Positions 34,081-45,068 of a stretch of 64,000 nt of DNA are shown piece by piece. The number at the start of each line of letters is the position of its first letter. Position 1 is the stretch's first letter. The DNA is from Echiichthys vipera (lineage: Eukaryota > Chordata > Actinopteri > Perciformes > Trachinidae): assembly GCA_963691815.1 (NCBI GenBank), contig OY829650.1:32372577-32436576 (forward strand), written 5' to 3'. The notes under the pieces were generated by a model, which ran no database searches, was not told where the DNA came from, and saw only the letters and a program-made list of their open reading frames with translations. The translations under genes and the position numbers were made by a program.

Positions 34081-34455
34081 GCCACTACGTATAATCTTAC
34101 GCACTGACCCGAGCAGCAATGTTCTCCCACGCGTCTCCCTGTCTTTTGCTGCTGCAGCGGTGTTACACTTTCGGCGAAAACATGCTCAAACTCTCCGTAT
34201 GAGCGCATTAATATTTCCAATTCCAGTGGTTGCGTAGCGCTCCGCTTCCCCGTTGCCATGGTGACTCGTCGAATCAGGGCTCCATTGATGCTGTCTTTTT
34301 TTACTTGTGGTGCACGCGCTTAACTCCAGGTCAAACTACTCTGAGTTGATCAACCTTACGCAAATCTGCTGTTCTGGAACTGAAAACTCAGATCAACTCA
34401 GAGTTCAGGGTTAGACTCAGAGTTTTTTTAACCTGCTTTGTGAAACGGACCCCAG

Positions 34456-35012
34456 GAAACATGTTTCTTTTTTTAAAAAATTACAAAATTGAAGGATAAG
34501 TCAACTTGACAAAATGATTACGCAATGTGTCTGCAGAATCAGGTCCAGACATTGTCTGGTGATTTCTTTTTCACTAATCTCTATAAACAGGTCTGGTTTC
34601 TATTTGTAGCCCAAGTAGTTTTTCCCAAACACTTTTGAGCATGCTTTGCAATGCAATGCAATCTCTGTATCCACAATTTATCTTTTCATTAGCTTTCTGT
34701 TATTATCTATTTGCATTCATATGCAGATATCTGTAATAGTACTTGAATAAAAGTAAGAAAGTACTTACTTTAAAATAAACTTAAAGTAGTAAAAGTACGT
34801 GTCTGTGTATTCCCTAACGGTCTATAATATTGAGGCAAGTGCCACAGCTGCAAAAAAAAAAAAGGCCATGTTGCCCGTTTGTGCCTAAATAAAAAGAGTG
34901 ACCAAAAACACACCATAGAAAAATATGAAACTAAAACAAAACCAAAATTCACAAAGTTTGAGCAAATGCTAATGACAGTGAAAAGGGGTCTACAACATAT
35001 TCAGACTCTGAA
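34456..35012. other. No recognisable gene
   Basis: AT-rich DNA; nothing assigned. Confidence 0.5.
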
Positions 35013-35279
35013 TTGATATTGCATATGGTGTCAGCTGTGGTCAAAGACACAGAGCCAGTGATGGCAGTCAAAAAGCAAATTGCACGGTCGTCTTTGATGA
35101 TGATTAGACACAAGTTTGAAGGTCATGTTACCAAGATGGAGCTAGACACCAGTGCAGCTGTATCTTTGATCTCAATGGAGATGTACAAAGCTAAATTTGC
35201 CCATGTTCATCCACGGAAAACTAATGTAGTGTTGAAAACATACACGGGAAGTGCTGTTACTAGAGGGACTTTGGGTTGA
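35013..35279 (+). pseudogene. Ty3/gypsy protease fragment with altered active site
   Basis: The open frame reads HKFEGHVTKMELDTSAAVSL, ISMEMYKAKFAHVHPRKTNV and VLKTYTGSAVTRGTLG, then a stop. This matches the retropepsin region of gypsy polyproteins (LDTGA ... VLKTYTGE ...). The active-site glycine is replaced by serine (DTS). Related sequence continues a little past the stop and is then cut off by the 3' end of the minus-strand LINE at 35374. No LTRs or other domains are nearby. Confidence 0.6.
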
Positions 35280-35373
35280 GAGTTCAGAGGGAAGTGTGAG
35301 TTTTTCACAACACAAGTGGTTATGAAACAATGGATTATTCCATTCTGGCTCGGGGGGTGCTGAATGTCTAATT

Positions 35374-38300
35374 TTCAAGTCAGTTTTATTGTCAATACTT
35401 CACATGTGTTATACATACAAAGGAATCGAAATTACGTTCCCCGCTATCCCATGCGTAGACATACATCCAGACAAGACAGAACATGACACCACCAGGGCAG
35501 ACAGGACATGACATCAGTAAAGTGCAAAAACATACAATAAAGTGCAAAGAGCTTAAGGCTTGTTCCATAGAAAGGCAGGGTACACATATTATAAATATGT
35601 GGGGGGGGGGGCTCCTGTACCTCCTACCAGAGGGCAGGTTGATCAGGTTCTGTGAGGGGTGATTTGCATCACTCACAATTGTGAGTGCCTTACGGGTGAG
35701 GCGGGTTGTGTAGATGTCCTGAAGGGAGGGGAGGGTTTCCCCTATGATTTTTCCAGCTGCATTAGCTATGCGATGGAGTGACTTTTTGTCGTAGTCAGTG
35801 CAGCTTCCGCCCCACACAGTAATGCAGCTGGTGAGAATGCTCTCAATTGTGCCCCTGTAGAATGTTATCATGATGGGTGGAGGGGCCCCTGCCCGCTTGA
35901 GTTTCCGCAAGAAGTAGAGGCGCTGCTGTGCTTTCTTCGCCAGTGCTGTGGTGTTGGTGGTCCAGGAGAGGTCCTCGCTGATGTGCACCCCCAGGAATTT
36001 GGTGCTGCTCACCCTCTCTACAGCAGCACCGTCGATGGTCAGTGGGGGGTGTTGGGTCTGACCTCTCTGGAAGCTGACAACACCATGAGGTCAGGAGGTC
36101 TACCTCTCTCCTGTATTGCGTCTCATCTCCCTTGGTGATGAGCCCCACCAGAGTTGTGTCATCTGCAAACTTCACCAGGTGGTTTGAGCTGTAGGTTGGT
36201 TCACAGTCATGTGTCAGCAGTGTGAAGAGCAGAGGACTGAGCAAGCAGCCTTGTGGGGCCCCTGTGCTCAGAGTGATTCTGCTGGAGGTGTTGTTGCCGA
36301 CACGCACTGCTTGTGGCTGAGGAAGTCCAGTAGCCAGTTGCAGAGGGAGGTGTTGAGGCCCAGCTTGTCGAGTTTGCAGATGAGTTGTTGTGGTATTATG
36401 GTATTGAATGCTGAACTAAAGTATATAAACAGCATTCTCACATATGAGTCTTTCTTGTCCAGGTGAGTGAGGGCTGGGTGGAGGGCAGAGCAGATTGCAT
36501 CCTCTGTGGATCTTTTAGCTCTGTATGCAAACTGGAAGGGGTCCAGGGTGGGGGGTTGGATGGATTTGATGTTTGCCATGACTAGCCGTTCAAAGCACTT
36601 CATGATGATTGGTGTCAATGCTACCGGACGGTAGTCATTGAAGCAGGATGGAGATGGTTTCTTTGGCACAGGTATGATGGTGGCGGTCTTGAAGCATGAT
36701 GGGACAGTGGCTTGCCTCAGGGGGGTGTTGAAGATGTCTGTGAACACATCTTTCAGCTCCTCTGCACAGTGTCTCAGCACCCTTCCAGGGTTGTTGTCTG
36801 GACCCGCTGCTTTCCTGGTGTTGATGGTGGAAAGTGTTCTTTTCACACTGGATGCGGACAGGCACAGAGTCTGGTCGTGCGGAGGGGGTGGGGTCTTCTG
36901 TGGGCGTGTATTGTTTTGTTCTTCAAAGCGTGCAAAGAAGCTGTTCAGGTTGTTGAGCAGAGTGATGTTGCTCTCGCAGCTCTGTGGCATGGGCATATAG
37001 TCCGTGATAGACTGGATCCCCTGCCATAGGCTCCTTGCATCTTTGCTGTCGCTGAAGTGGCGGGTTATCCTGTGTGTGTGGTCTAGTTTTGCTTTCCTGA
37101 TGCCTTGTGACAGGTTGGCTCTTGCTGTCTTCAGGCCAGGTTCGTCTCCTGCCTTGAAAGCCTTGTCTCTGGCTCTCAGCAGTCGGTGGACATCTCCTGT
37201 CAGCCATGGCTTCTGGTTAGCCCGTGTGATGACCCTTTGTGTGGGTCACATCATCAATGCATTTGGTGATATAGGAGGTCACTGTATCGGTGTATTCTTC
37301 GATGTCTGTGTGGTTGTTGTAGGTAGCTGCCTGTTTGAATATTTCCCAGTTTGTGCATTCAAAGCAGTCCATTAGCATTTCTGATGCATCTTCACACCAC
37401 ACTCTCACCTGCTTTGGAACTGCTTTGGTGACTTTGACTCTCTGTCTGTATGCTGGCATTAGCATAACAGTGATGTGGTCAGAGAGGCCGATGTGGCTTT
37501 GTATGCACCTTTGTGAGAAGTGTAAACAACGTCCAAGGTGTTATCTCCTCTTGTTGGGAAGTGAACATGCTGATGAAATTTCCGCAGAACAGATTTCAGG
37601 TTCGCGTGGTTGAAATCTCCAGCGAGGATGACGAAACCATCTGGGTGTGCTGTCTGTTGTTCGCTGATGGCATGATACAGCTCGTTCAGCGCCGCCTTCC
37701 TATCACTGTTGTTGTTAGTTGGGGGTATATAAACAGCGACCAGCAGAATCGCTGTTATCTCCCTTGGCAGATAGAACGGCCAGCACTTCACGATCATAAA
37801 CTCCGCCAGTGGTGAGCAGTGTCTGCATACTACAGTTGTGTCTCGGCACCATGCATCTCAGATGTAAACAAAGACTCCCCCGCCTTTCGTTTTACCTCCT
37901 TCTATGAGTGCCCTATCCGCTCGGTAGCATGCTAGTTGCTCCAGTTGTATGGCAGAGTCGGGGATGTTATCATTTAGCCATCAGTCACTCACTTTTCTGT
38001 TCGAAGATCTCATCAGTCGTATGTGGTCCATCTTATTGTCCAGTGATCGTACGTTAGCTAGGAGGATTGATTGTATGGTTGGGCGAGCTGGGTTAGCCGC
38101 GAGCCTGGCTCTGATGCCTCCGCGTCTACCTCTCTTCCTCGTCCTAGCGCACCGCTTCCGCCTCTCCCGTCTCCTCCTATCCCGGGGAGCAGTAGCTGGC
38201 GAGTCCGGTGTGGTAGCAGGCCGGAGTAGCCGAGTCTCCTTCAGCGTCTCTGCTAGCGTGTTTAAAACTTCCAAAGTCTTGCTTTTACGAATGTTTATGA

Positions 38301-38560
38301 GGTCCTGTCGACTGTACTTGTATTCCGACGTGGAGTTATCACAAAAACTTGCAGACAAACACTTGTTTGACGAACAAAACACCGCATTGTTGGGACTGCG
38401 AGAGGTCGCTGCGTCTTCACGCGCCGCCATCTCTTAGTCTGTACATATACATATACATATAGATGCTTAGTTTCTCCCAATAAACCATGCTAAATAGCCT
38501 TTAGCACTGGACTCACGTGCACCCGCCGCTGTCTGCTTCATGTCCATGGCTCTCTACCCC
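35374..38560 (-). mobile_element. Rex1/CR1-like LINE, nearly full length
   Basis: On the minus strand the element runs from a 5' region at about 38560 to a 3' tail ending ...gacaataaaactgacttg near 35374. Its one long ORF region covers an N-terminal segment, APE-type endonuclease, RT and C-terminal domain. The FSSAFNT motif of RT corresponds to the known Rex1 primer region, which supports the Rex1/CR1 placement without proving it. Confidence 0.7.
35392..38430 (-). pseudogene. LINE ORF2-type protein (APE endonuclease-RT), multiply frameshifted
   Basis: The N-terminus at 38430 reads MAAREDAATSRSPNNAVFCS, with a basic stretch and then ILLANVRSLDNKMDHIRLM, the APE endonuclease start. The endonuclease continues at 37797-37459 (LLVAVYIPPTNN, ILAGDFNH). 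RT spans about 36996-35843: KAAGPDNNPGRVLRHCAEEL, NDYRPVALTPIIMKCFERLV, FQFAYRAKRSTEDAI and LSTGAPQGCLLSPLLF, with FADDT retained. In motif A the first catalytic Asp is replaced by Tyr (LFIYFSSAFNT). The C-terminal region STKFLGVHISEDLSWTTNT to IANAAGKIIGETLPSL lies in 36012-35600. Several frame changes and a small deletion near 36060 make it inactive. Confidence 0.78.
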
Positions 38561-39051
38561 GGATCAGAGGGTTTTTCATAAGCAAAAAAAAACAAACTGT
38601 TCGACGATTACTCGAGTATAGGGAAGATGTGACAAATCAGATTTGACTATGACAATTTTTAGTCGGGGACACCCCTAATGATGACACTTAACATCTCTTT
38701 GGAACATCCATCACAGTTATCTTGTGCAGTTAGGTATTTTGCTTTGTATTATACCGCCAAAAATACCCTGGTTATAAACGGTTGTAAAAAAGGTGTGTTT
38801 ACGACCTGTCTCAAAGTCTAAATAATTGTGTCTTTTGGTCCTTTAGTGTTGTAACTATGTCCACGTGTTCTCATCTAATCTCAGCATTACTTACAGAGTT
38901 ATCATTACCCATAGAAATGATGGCGATCAATTGTTTTTGTCCACTTGAGACAGAATATTAAGTACTAAACAATACACTGACACAAGGTGTAATGACCAAT
39001 GTGTTAACAAACAGATGGCATTTGATACATTAGTGAGAATAGAATTAACTA
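38561..39051. other. No recognisable gene
   Basis: AT-rich DNA upstream of the LINE; nothing assigned. Confidence 0.5.
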
Positions 39052-39322
39052 CCTCTGCCAAAGAAGGTTATGTTTGTTTGTCTCTCTGTAAACAGGATTA
39101 CAGAATAACTAGTGGCCAAGTTTCCATGAAACTTGGTGGCATGGTGTAGCATGAGCCAAGAAAGAACCCATTTCAAATTGGAGCGGATCCGGATCGCGAT
39201 GCAAATACACTTATCATTTTTCACTTTCATTAACATTGTAAGTACAAAATTTGACGGACCATAAAGTCTGTCCATTAGCTGCGAAATAGGATATACATTG
39301 ACATAGAGCTGCACTCTCCAAG
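39052..39322 (+). repeat. Dispersed repeat beginning cctctgccaaagaaggttatg
   Basis: The segment with tgtttgtttgtctctctgta and gattacagaataactagtgg, then catgaaacttggtggcatgg and gcggatccggatc, matches a repeat I remember as widespread in fish and other animals. It has no coding capacity and its class is uncertain. Confidence 0.5.
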
Positions 39323-39324
39323 AG

Positions 39325-39410
39325 GCCTTCTGGTTCAAGATTCAAGATTCAGGATTCAAGAAGCTTTATTTATCCCGAGGGAAATTATTGTGCAACAGTT
39401 TCAATACAAA
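39325..39410 (-). repeat. LINE 3' tail with short tandem repeats
   Basis: On the minus strand the sequence reads aatttccctcgggataaata, then aagcttcttgaatcctgaat and repeated ttgaatc units. This is the usual form of CR1/L2-type LINE 3' ends. The rest of the LINE is missing. Confidence 0.55.
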
Positions 39411-39643
39411 GGTGGGAAAGGATCAGAGTAACAAAAAGCTAACATAATCAAATCAAAATAAAGCTAACGTAAAATAAATCAAACAATTAACTAAGTGTCA
39501 CAGAGTGCAACAGACATTGTGGTTAAGCGTAGGTATATACAATATACAATAATACGCAGCGTGCAGTTTAGCAGCAGATTGAAATAAAATGAGTACAAAC
39601 TAAATAAGTGAGAAGGAGCGATAAGTGATAACAGTGTTAAAAA

Positions 39644-40045
39644 TGTAGCAGCATTTCCTACAGAACTAAGTGACAGCATGGCACAGTGAAGTGTAGCAGC
39701 CTTTCTTACTGAAGTAAGTTACAGTAAAGTACAGTGAAGTGTAGCAGCCTTTCTTACTGAAGTAAATTACAGTCAGTTACAGTAAAGTACAGTGAAGTGA
39801 CGCAGCATTTCTTACTGAAGTAAGTTACAGTCAGTTACAGTAAAGTACAGTGTGGCAGCATTTTACTGAGATACGTTACAGTAAACCACAGTAAAATGTA
39901 GCAGCATTTCCTACAGAACTAGGTTACAGTAAAGTACAGTGAAGTGTAGCAGCAGTAGTTACAGTACCACAAAATAAAGTGATGTAGTGGTGATATAAAG
40001 TGACAGTCTAAAGTGTAGTAGCAGTAAGTTACAGTACCACTAAAT
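39644..40045. repeat. Minisatellite with units of about 45-58 bp
   Basis: The units begin tgtagcagc, followed by a ttcttactgaagtaa-like part and a gttacagtaaagtacagtgaag part. Seven to eight diverged units were seen, some with an extra ttacagtcagttacag insert. Confidence 0.8.
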
Positions 40046-40386
40046 AAAGAGCAGTGTTTCTGGTCAATGTTTCTGGTCAATGTTTCTGACCCAGTATTCT
40101 CTCTCCTGAGGAAAATATCTGTCCCTTTAGCTGCTTAACTATGTTCACCCGCTAGTCTCTAACTGTGTCTGTCTGCTGCTGAGCAGGTAGTGTACAGTCC
40201 AGAGATGTACAGCAGCTTTATCAGAGCAGAAAAATAAAGTTTAGGTTTGGAAAACCAAAACAGGAATACAACATTCCATACAGTCAGTGGAACCATTGTT
40301 CATGTGTTAAATATGTTTAAGTGCAGCCATAATTTTAGGTGTATTCTCAGTGTTCATAGGGAGCAGCAAGTTTGGACTTCAGACAC
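40046..40386. other. No recognisable gene
   Basis: Only a short duplication (tgtttctggtcaa twice at about 40065-40090) was seen. Confidence 0.5.
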
Positions 40387-40389
40387 TTA

Positions 40390-41360
40390 GGGCGTACTCA
40401 CACTGTCCTTCCGTACCGCAACCTGGGCTTTAGGGTACTTGTCCCCCCTCCCTCTCCCCCTGCACCCCAGCCCCGTTTGTACTCACACTGCCAGGGCCAG
40501 CCAATGCTTCTTGCTGTCCATACGCCATCACGCCGTAACACGTCACACGCATTGATCGCATGTGTGGCTTTGTTTACAAATCTTTCCACAGACCTCGGAG
40601 TTTTTGTGCGTCTTGTCGACTGTTTTTGACTATTTTCATCCCACCAAATCTGCAGTAAACACTTCACCTCCGCATCACATCAACGTGAACCTTTCACCGG
40701 CATTGTTGTTGTTGTTAAATGTCCGCGCATGGTCCGTCCTTCTATTTACATGTCCAAACAGGCGGACATAACGCTACTGCCGTAGGGAGCGGGCCGTGGA
40801 CAGCCCGCTGGCCGCAGTTATGCGCAGAACGGGTGCACTCACACTGCTTAAAGGTACTGGGCCCAGCTGGGCCGCCACGGCCCGCTTGAAAGAGGTGGGC
40901 TTTAGCGGAGCCGTTTGCACATGTACGAGCACGAGCGTGCGCACGTGCACGCGCACGAGCCCTACGGCAGTAGCGTTATGTCCGCCTGTTCGGACATGTA
41001 AATAGAAGGACGGACCATGTGCGGACATTTAACAGCAACAACAATGGTGGGGAAAGGTTCACGTTGGTGTGGTGCGGAGGTGGAGTGTTTACTGCAGATT
41101 TGGTCGGATGAAAATATTCAAAAACAGTCGACAAGACGCACAAAAACTCCGAGGTCTATGGAAAGATTTGTAAACAAAGCCACACACGCGATCAATGCGT
41201 GTGACGTGTTACGGCTTGAAGGCGTATGGACAGCAAGAAGTATTGGCCGAGGCCCTGGTAGTGTGAGTACAAACGGGGCTGGGGCGCGGGGGGGAGAGGG
41301 AGGGGGGACAAGTACCCTAAAGTCCGGGTCTCGGTCCGGGAGGATAATGTGAGCGCGCCC
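40390..41360. mobile_element. Foldback MITE with arms of about 400 bp, TTA flanks
   Basis: The left arm (40390 to about 40790) and right arm (about 40960 to 41360) are inverted copies. The end gggcgtactcacactgtcc matches the right end ...gtgagcgcgccc, and the arm interior (aaatctgcagtaaacac, aacgtgaacctttc, atgtccgcgcatggtcc) recurs inverted. TTA flanks both sides (40387-40389 and 41361-41363), which fits PIF/Harbinger-type target preference. No coding capacity. It is the best-preserved member of the family seen at 2816-3373 and 10104-10417. Confidence 0.8.
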
Positions 41361-41363
41361 TTA

Positions 41364-41921
41364 ATGGAACAAACACTGATTTTCAGACCAGTTTTCTTTT
41401 AACCAGTCACAATTTAGCGAGATTGTTTTAGCAGTGGTAAGGTGTTGTTCTTCCCTCCCCTCCCACAGGGTAGGAGCTTACCAAATAAATGCCAGCCAGC
41501 CCAGGTGTGAAGTGTGGCTGTGGTTTCTTTACTGGCTAGCTAAAAGCCTGCTGTGTGTGCGTACTCTGTCATGTGTGTATGTGTATTTGTGTTTTCATGA
41601 CCAGTGTTCCTTGACAACTTGGTGGTGTTTTTGCTGTCTGCAGAGAAGTGTTGGAGGTCAAATAAGTGAAAGGAGTACGAAAGAAGGGGGAGAAAGTGAG
41701 GAATACTGTTAGGCTTCTGTTGGCTCAGCACACACATCAGTGCACAGCTTACAACAAGGCCAGGTGCAACTAGTATTTAGGTGCAACTATATTTAACACA
41801 TGCAACTAGTAATTATTGTATGATACCACAGAAACGAGTAAAAAGTCACACTGAAGTCAAACATGCAAGCTCAAGGCCAAAAAGAAATTGTTACATAGTT
41901 ACACATCCACAAGCACCTTCT

Positions 41922-41998
<77 letters not shown>

Positions 41999-42600
41999 CC
42001 TTGGGCCACAGGCAGGGAAGGGAGCCCCTGTTTAATTTTCAGCCTCCCTGTGAAGTTTGTAGAGGGTGCCAGGACTGATGACACACAGGTATCATCACCA
42101 GCAGAGAGGATCAGTTGCAGCAGTAGTGGGCTGCCCAATACCAGGCGCTGTGACACCCAGAGACACAACCCTGTGCCCCAGGAGTGAGAGGGGCTGGACT
42201 GAGAGACAACAGGGTCAGAGCAGGATGGGAGGACAAAATGAAGGAGTAAGAAATGAAAGAGGTGAGATTGAAGACAAAATGGATGACAAACACCGACTAT
42301 TGTTTTGATGTGGGGAGGGGGTTCATCCAGAGAGAGTGTAGAATTGGAAATCAGCCATTCACAGTTGGATGCCTGTGAAAAGGATTGGGCTGTAGCCGAC
42401 AATATACTGTGCAAATCAATAAGGAAGCCTGCCTTATAGTAATATTGAATTTACAAGATTCCTGCATTAATCTGTCAAGTATCTAATGGATTAGTCAAAG
42501 ACATGTCAAAACATTGTCATTAGGTAATTTAATCTAAGAATGGTTGCAATGTTTTATTCCAGAAAATTTACTATTTACTACCATACATTTACTACCATAT
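41364..42600. other. No recognisable gene; long CA repeat
   Basis: Short frames across the CA repeat are low-complexity artefacts. Nothing else was identified. Confidence 0.55.
41925..41994. repeat. (CA)n microsatellite, about 35 units
   Basis: An essentially uninterrupted CA run of 70 bp. Confidence 0.95.
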
Positions 42601-42913
42601 ATAGTGGATATCAAAATTAGAGAACAAATAATAAATACTTGATTTATTATGAAATATTGTTATATTTCTATTGTTCATAATTTGATAGAATACCTGCTGT
42701 GGCTAGACCACAGATGTACTAGCATTTTTTTTTTTTAAATAACCAAGGCACTTCAACAAAACCCTTTATTTTGTGAAAAAAGCTGTGAGCAAAATTAGAG
42801 AACACTTTCAGATCCCTCCCAGTTATAAGTGTTTATCTGGCACCTGGTGACACTTGACTTCATTGTTGGACACACCCTATTTATCTGACAGCTCTCCTGG
42901 TTACTTTGAAAGA

Positions 42914-43821
42914 TGGCGAGCTGCTCTAAGGAGACTGAAACCCTGAGATGGCAAGTTGTCCAGATGAAGGCCAAAGGGATGACCCTCTCAGCCAGAGAGG
43001 TTGGGCGTTCACAGTCTGTGATTTCAAGAAGATTGAAACTTTACAAGGACACAGATTAATTTAAGTCACTCAAGAAGGCCAGTCGTCCACGTAAAACAAG
43101 TGCACGAGAGGACAGGATTATGAGAAGACTCTCAGTGGGGAATCAGTTCAACACTGCAGCTGGAGTTCCTCACCAGTTCAGTGCTGAACAGGGCAAGGAT
43201 CTGTCTCTGCACACAGTGACTCATCATTTAAGACTTTCTGGACTGAAAGCCCACTCTGCAGTGACCAAACCTCTCATCAGCAGTAAGAATAAAAAGGCTA
43301 GACTTGCCTTTGCTGAGGAGCACGTTGTGTGGACAGAGGATAACTGGTCCCGAGTGACTTCAGTGATGAGAGGATGTTCAATTTACTTGGGTCTGATAGA
43401 AACATTATGTTGGGCGTAGGACTGGGGAAAGACTGAACCCAAAGTCTGTAAAGAAGTCAGTTCCATTATGAGGAGGAAGTGTCATGGTTTGGGGATGTTT
43501 TCTGCAGCAGGTGTTGGGCCTCTTGCACAGCTACATGGCAGGGTGAATGCAAATGTTTATGTGAATATCTGCTGTGGCTATACCACAGCTGTACTGGCAT
43601 GTTTTTTTAAAATAACCAAGGCCCATACAATGAAATGGCCAGCCCAGAGTCCAGATCTAAACCGAATAGAGAATCTCTTGAAAATCCTTGGCAACAAAGT
43701 AATGTCTAAGAAACCCACTGCAGTTACTGAACTGTCGAAGAGACTCAAGAAGACTGGACTCAAGATCAAACCAGAGCAGTGTGAGAAACTAGTGATGCCC
43801 TGTGGGCGCAGATGTGCTTAA
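42914..43821 (+). pseudogene. Tc1 transposase with replaced catalytic segment
   Basis: ATG at 42914 starts MASCSKETETLRWQVVQMKA, followed by KGMTLSAREVGRSQSVISRR (helix-turn-helix). After a stop it continues RKTSAREDRIMRRLSVGNQF and on to EEHVVWTEDNWSRV. A frame change falls right at the first catalytic Asp. Farther on come MFSAAGVGPLAQLHGRVNAN and then the foreign stretch NICCGYTTAVLACFF in place of the segment that in the sister copy holds QDNARCH (second Asp). Normal sequence resumes at MKWPAQSPDLNRIENL (Glu retained). The foreign stretch is DNA from the element's own subterminal region (compare 42690-42745). Confidence 0.8.
43565..43621 (+). repeat. Patch of Tc1 subterminal sequence inside the transposase gene
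   Basis: The bases from atctgctgtggctataccac to taaaataaccaaggc match 42695-42750 (cctgctgtggctagaccac ... taaataaccaaggc) in the same element. They occupy the place of transposase codons. Confidence 0.8.
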
Positions 43822-44067
43822 GTCATTCAAAGCTGTGGCCTCTACACTTCCTATTCATTTTTTAATCCTATGGCCCCAAGAAAACTGATACTGTTACGTT
43901 GATCACTGCTTTTCTCACTAAATAAAGGTTTTTGTCGAAGTGCCTTGGTTATTTAAAAAAACATGCTAGGAGAGCAGAGGATATTCCATCAAATTCTGAA
44001 CTATAAAAAAGATTAATATTTCAGAATAAAGTATTAATACTTTGTTCTCTTATTTTGATCTCCACTG

Positions 44068-44135
44068 TAGGCCTATGGCTGAATCCCTCAGATGTGTTAG
44101 TCATCTTGATGAGGCGTTCACGCAGCTCAGTTTAA
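44068..44135. repeat. Segment shared (inverted) with 25280-25346
   Basis: The sequence taggcctatggctgaatccc, and on through cgcagctcagttta, is the reverse complement of the flank of the other Tc1 copy, with about seven differences. Confidence 0.8.
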
Positions 44136-44145
44136 ATTTTCTCTT

Positions 44146-44197
44146 CAGAATAAATCAAGTATTTATAATTTGTTCACTAATGTTGATCACCAGTGTA
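44146..44197. repeat. Solo Tc1 terminal repeat
   Basis: The reverse complement reads tacactggtgatcaacatta followed by gtgaacaaattataaatact, matching the Tc1 end at 25345-25395 and at 42604. No second end belonging to it was found. Confidence 0.7.
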
Positions 44198-44801
44198 AAT
44201 TGCAGTATATTAGGTCATGTAGTGTTCATGGCAGCGAGACCCAGGCCCACCCCTGCCGCTCTGTCTCTGCTATTGATACAGTACAATACAGTCACGCCAC
44301 AAAAGGGTTTTGGCCACTGTCTTTGGCTTGTTAGCCAAACATCAGCAATTTATAATAAATTAGCATCGCTAAAGCTAGTTTAGCCCAACTCAAACTTAAC
44401 CTACCTTTTGGAAGTTGGAAATTGGAACTGGGAGTGACGTCACACCAGAGTTGACCATTTCTGGTTACAAAGTCCAAAAACCACCATATTCAACAGGTTA
44501 GCCAGTTTAGCCATTTTCAGTAATACCAGCTGACAACAATGCATTATGATGTATTTTGTGCTTACAAAGACTGTAGTTACATGTCTACAGATGAATGATG
44601 GGCAGTACTGTGTGTGTGATTATTGAATGAGACACAGTGAGACAGAAGTGAGAATGAACAGCATATTCCTACAGCTTTAACTGCTGTTGATGCCGTGTGC
44701 CACCATGTTGGATTTTGAGGTAGGGGCTCTGACAGATCTTTCTTTCATTATCTCAACCACATGGCCAGCAGAGGGCCCTCAGCATCAACACCACTGAACT
44801 T

Positions 44802-44805
44802 TCTT

Positions 44806-44854
<49 letters not shown>

Positions 44855-44876
44855 GTCTGTCTGTGTCTGTCTGTCT
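44802..44876. repeat. (TC)n/(GTCT)n microsatellite
   Basis: Pure TC units followed by GTCT units. Confidence 0.9.
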
Positions 44877-45021
44877 AAAGGTGGGTGGATAAACACCCCA
44901 GCCCCCTCTAACAACACTCCATCTTTAATCCCACCACCCTTCCCTCCCCCTTGAACTTTATCACCTATTAACTGCAGACCAAATAAATCCCACATGGAAA
45001 AAAAAGTAAGTGGTTGGCCAC

Positions 45022-45028
45022 TCACACA

Positions 45029-45065
<37 letters not shown>
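45022..45065. repeat. (CA)n microsatellite
   Basis: About 20 CA units. Confidence 0.9.

Positions 45066-45068
<3 letters not shown>

Larger units (their letters stand above)
31429..34452 (+). mobile_element. PIF/Harbinger element with one left end and two right ends (tandem partial dimer)
   Basis: The left end gggcccgtttcacaaagcagg starts at 31429. Right ends (complement ...gctttgtgaaacggaccc) finish at 33177 and again at 34452. The outer three-base flanks are CTG (31426-31428) and CAG (34453-34455). CAG also follows the inner right end. The part after 33177 restarts in sequence homologous to about 31640 onward, so the interior is present twice without a second left end. Each unit itself contains a doubled first-exon segment. 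The family differs from the 15374/27595/61179 elements. Confidence 0.75.
42604..44067 (+). mobile_element. Tc1-like element, transposase on plus strand
   Basis: The left end is gtggatatcaaaattagagaac, with one base apparently lost at its tip, next to TA. The right end is the complement of cagtggagatcaaaataagag, finishing at 44067 and followed by TA. It is the same family as 25347-30505, free of the large insertions found there. Confidence 0.82.

Noticed and set aside
36638..37029. Plus-strand frames of 105-120 codons over the LINE
   Set aside because: Antisense to the Rex1/CR1-like RT and linker regions.
39644..40045. CRISPR-like array
   Set aside because: Units are variable in length, adjacent without unique spacers, and the genome is eukaryotic. 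It is a minisatellite.
41920..42414. A 164-codon minus-strand frame with a long run of Val-Cys
   Set aside because: It crosses a CA microsatellite. The residues are low-complexity and there is no domain.
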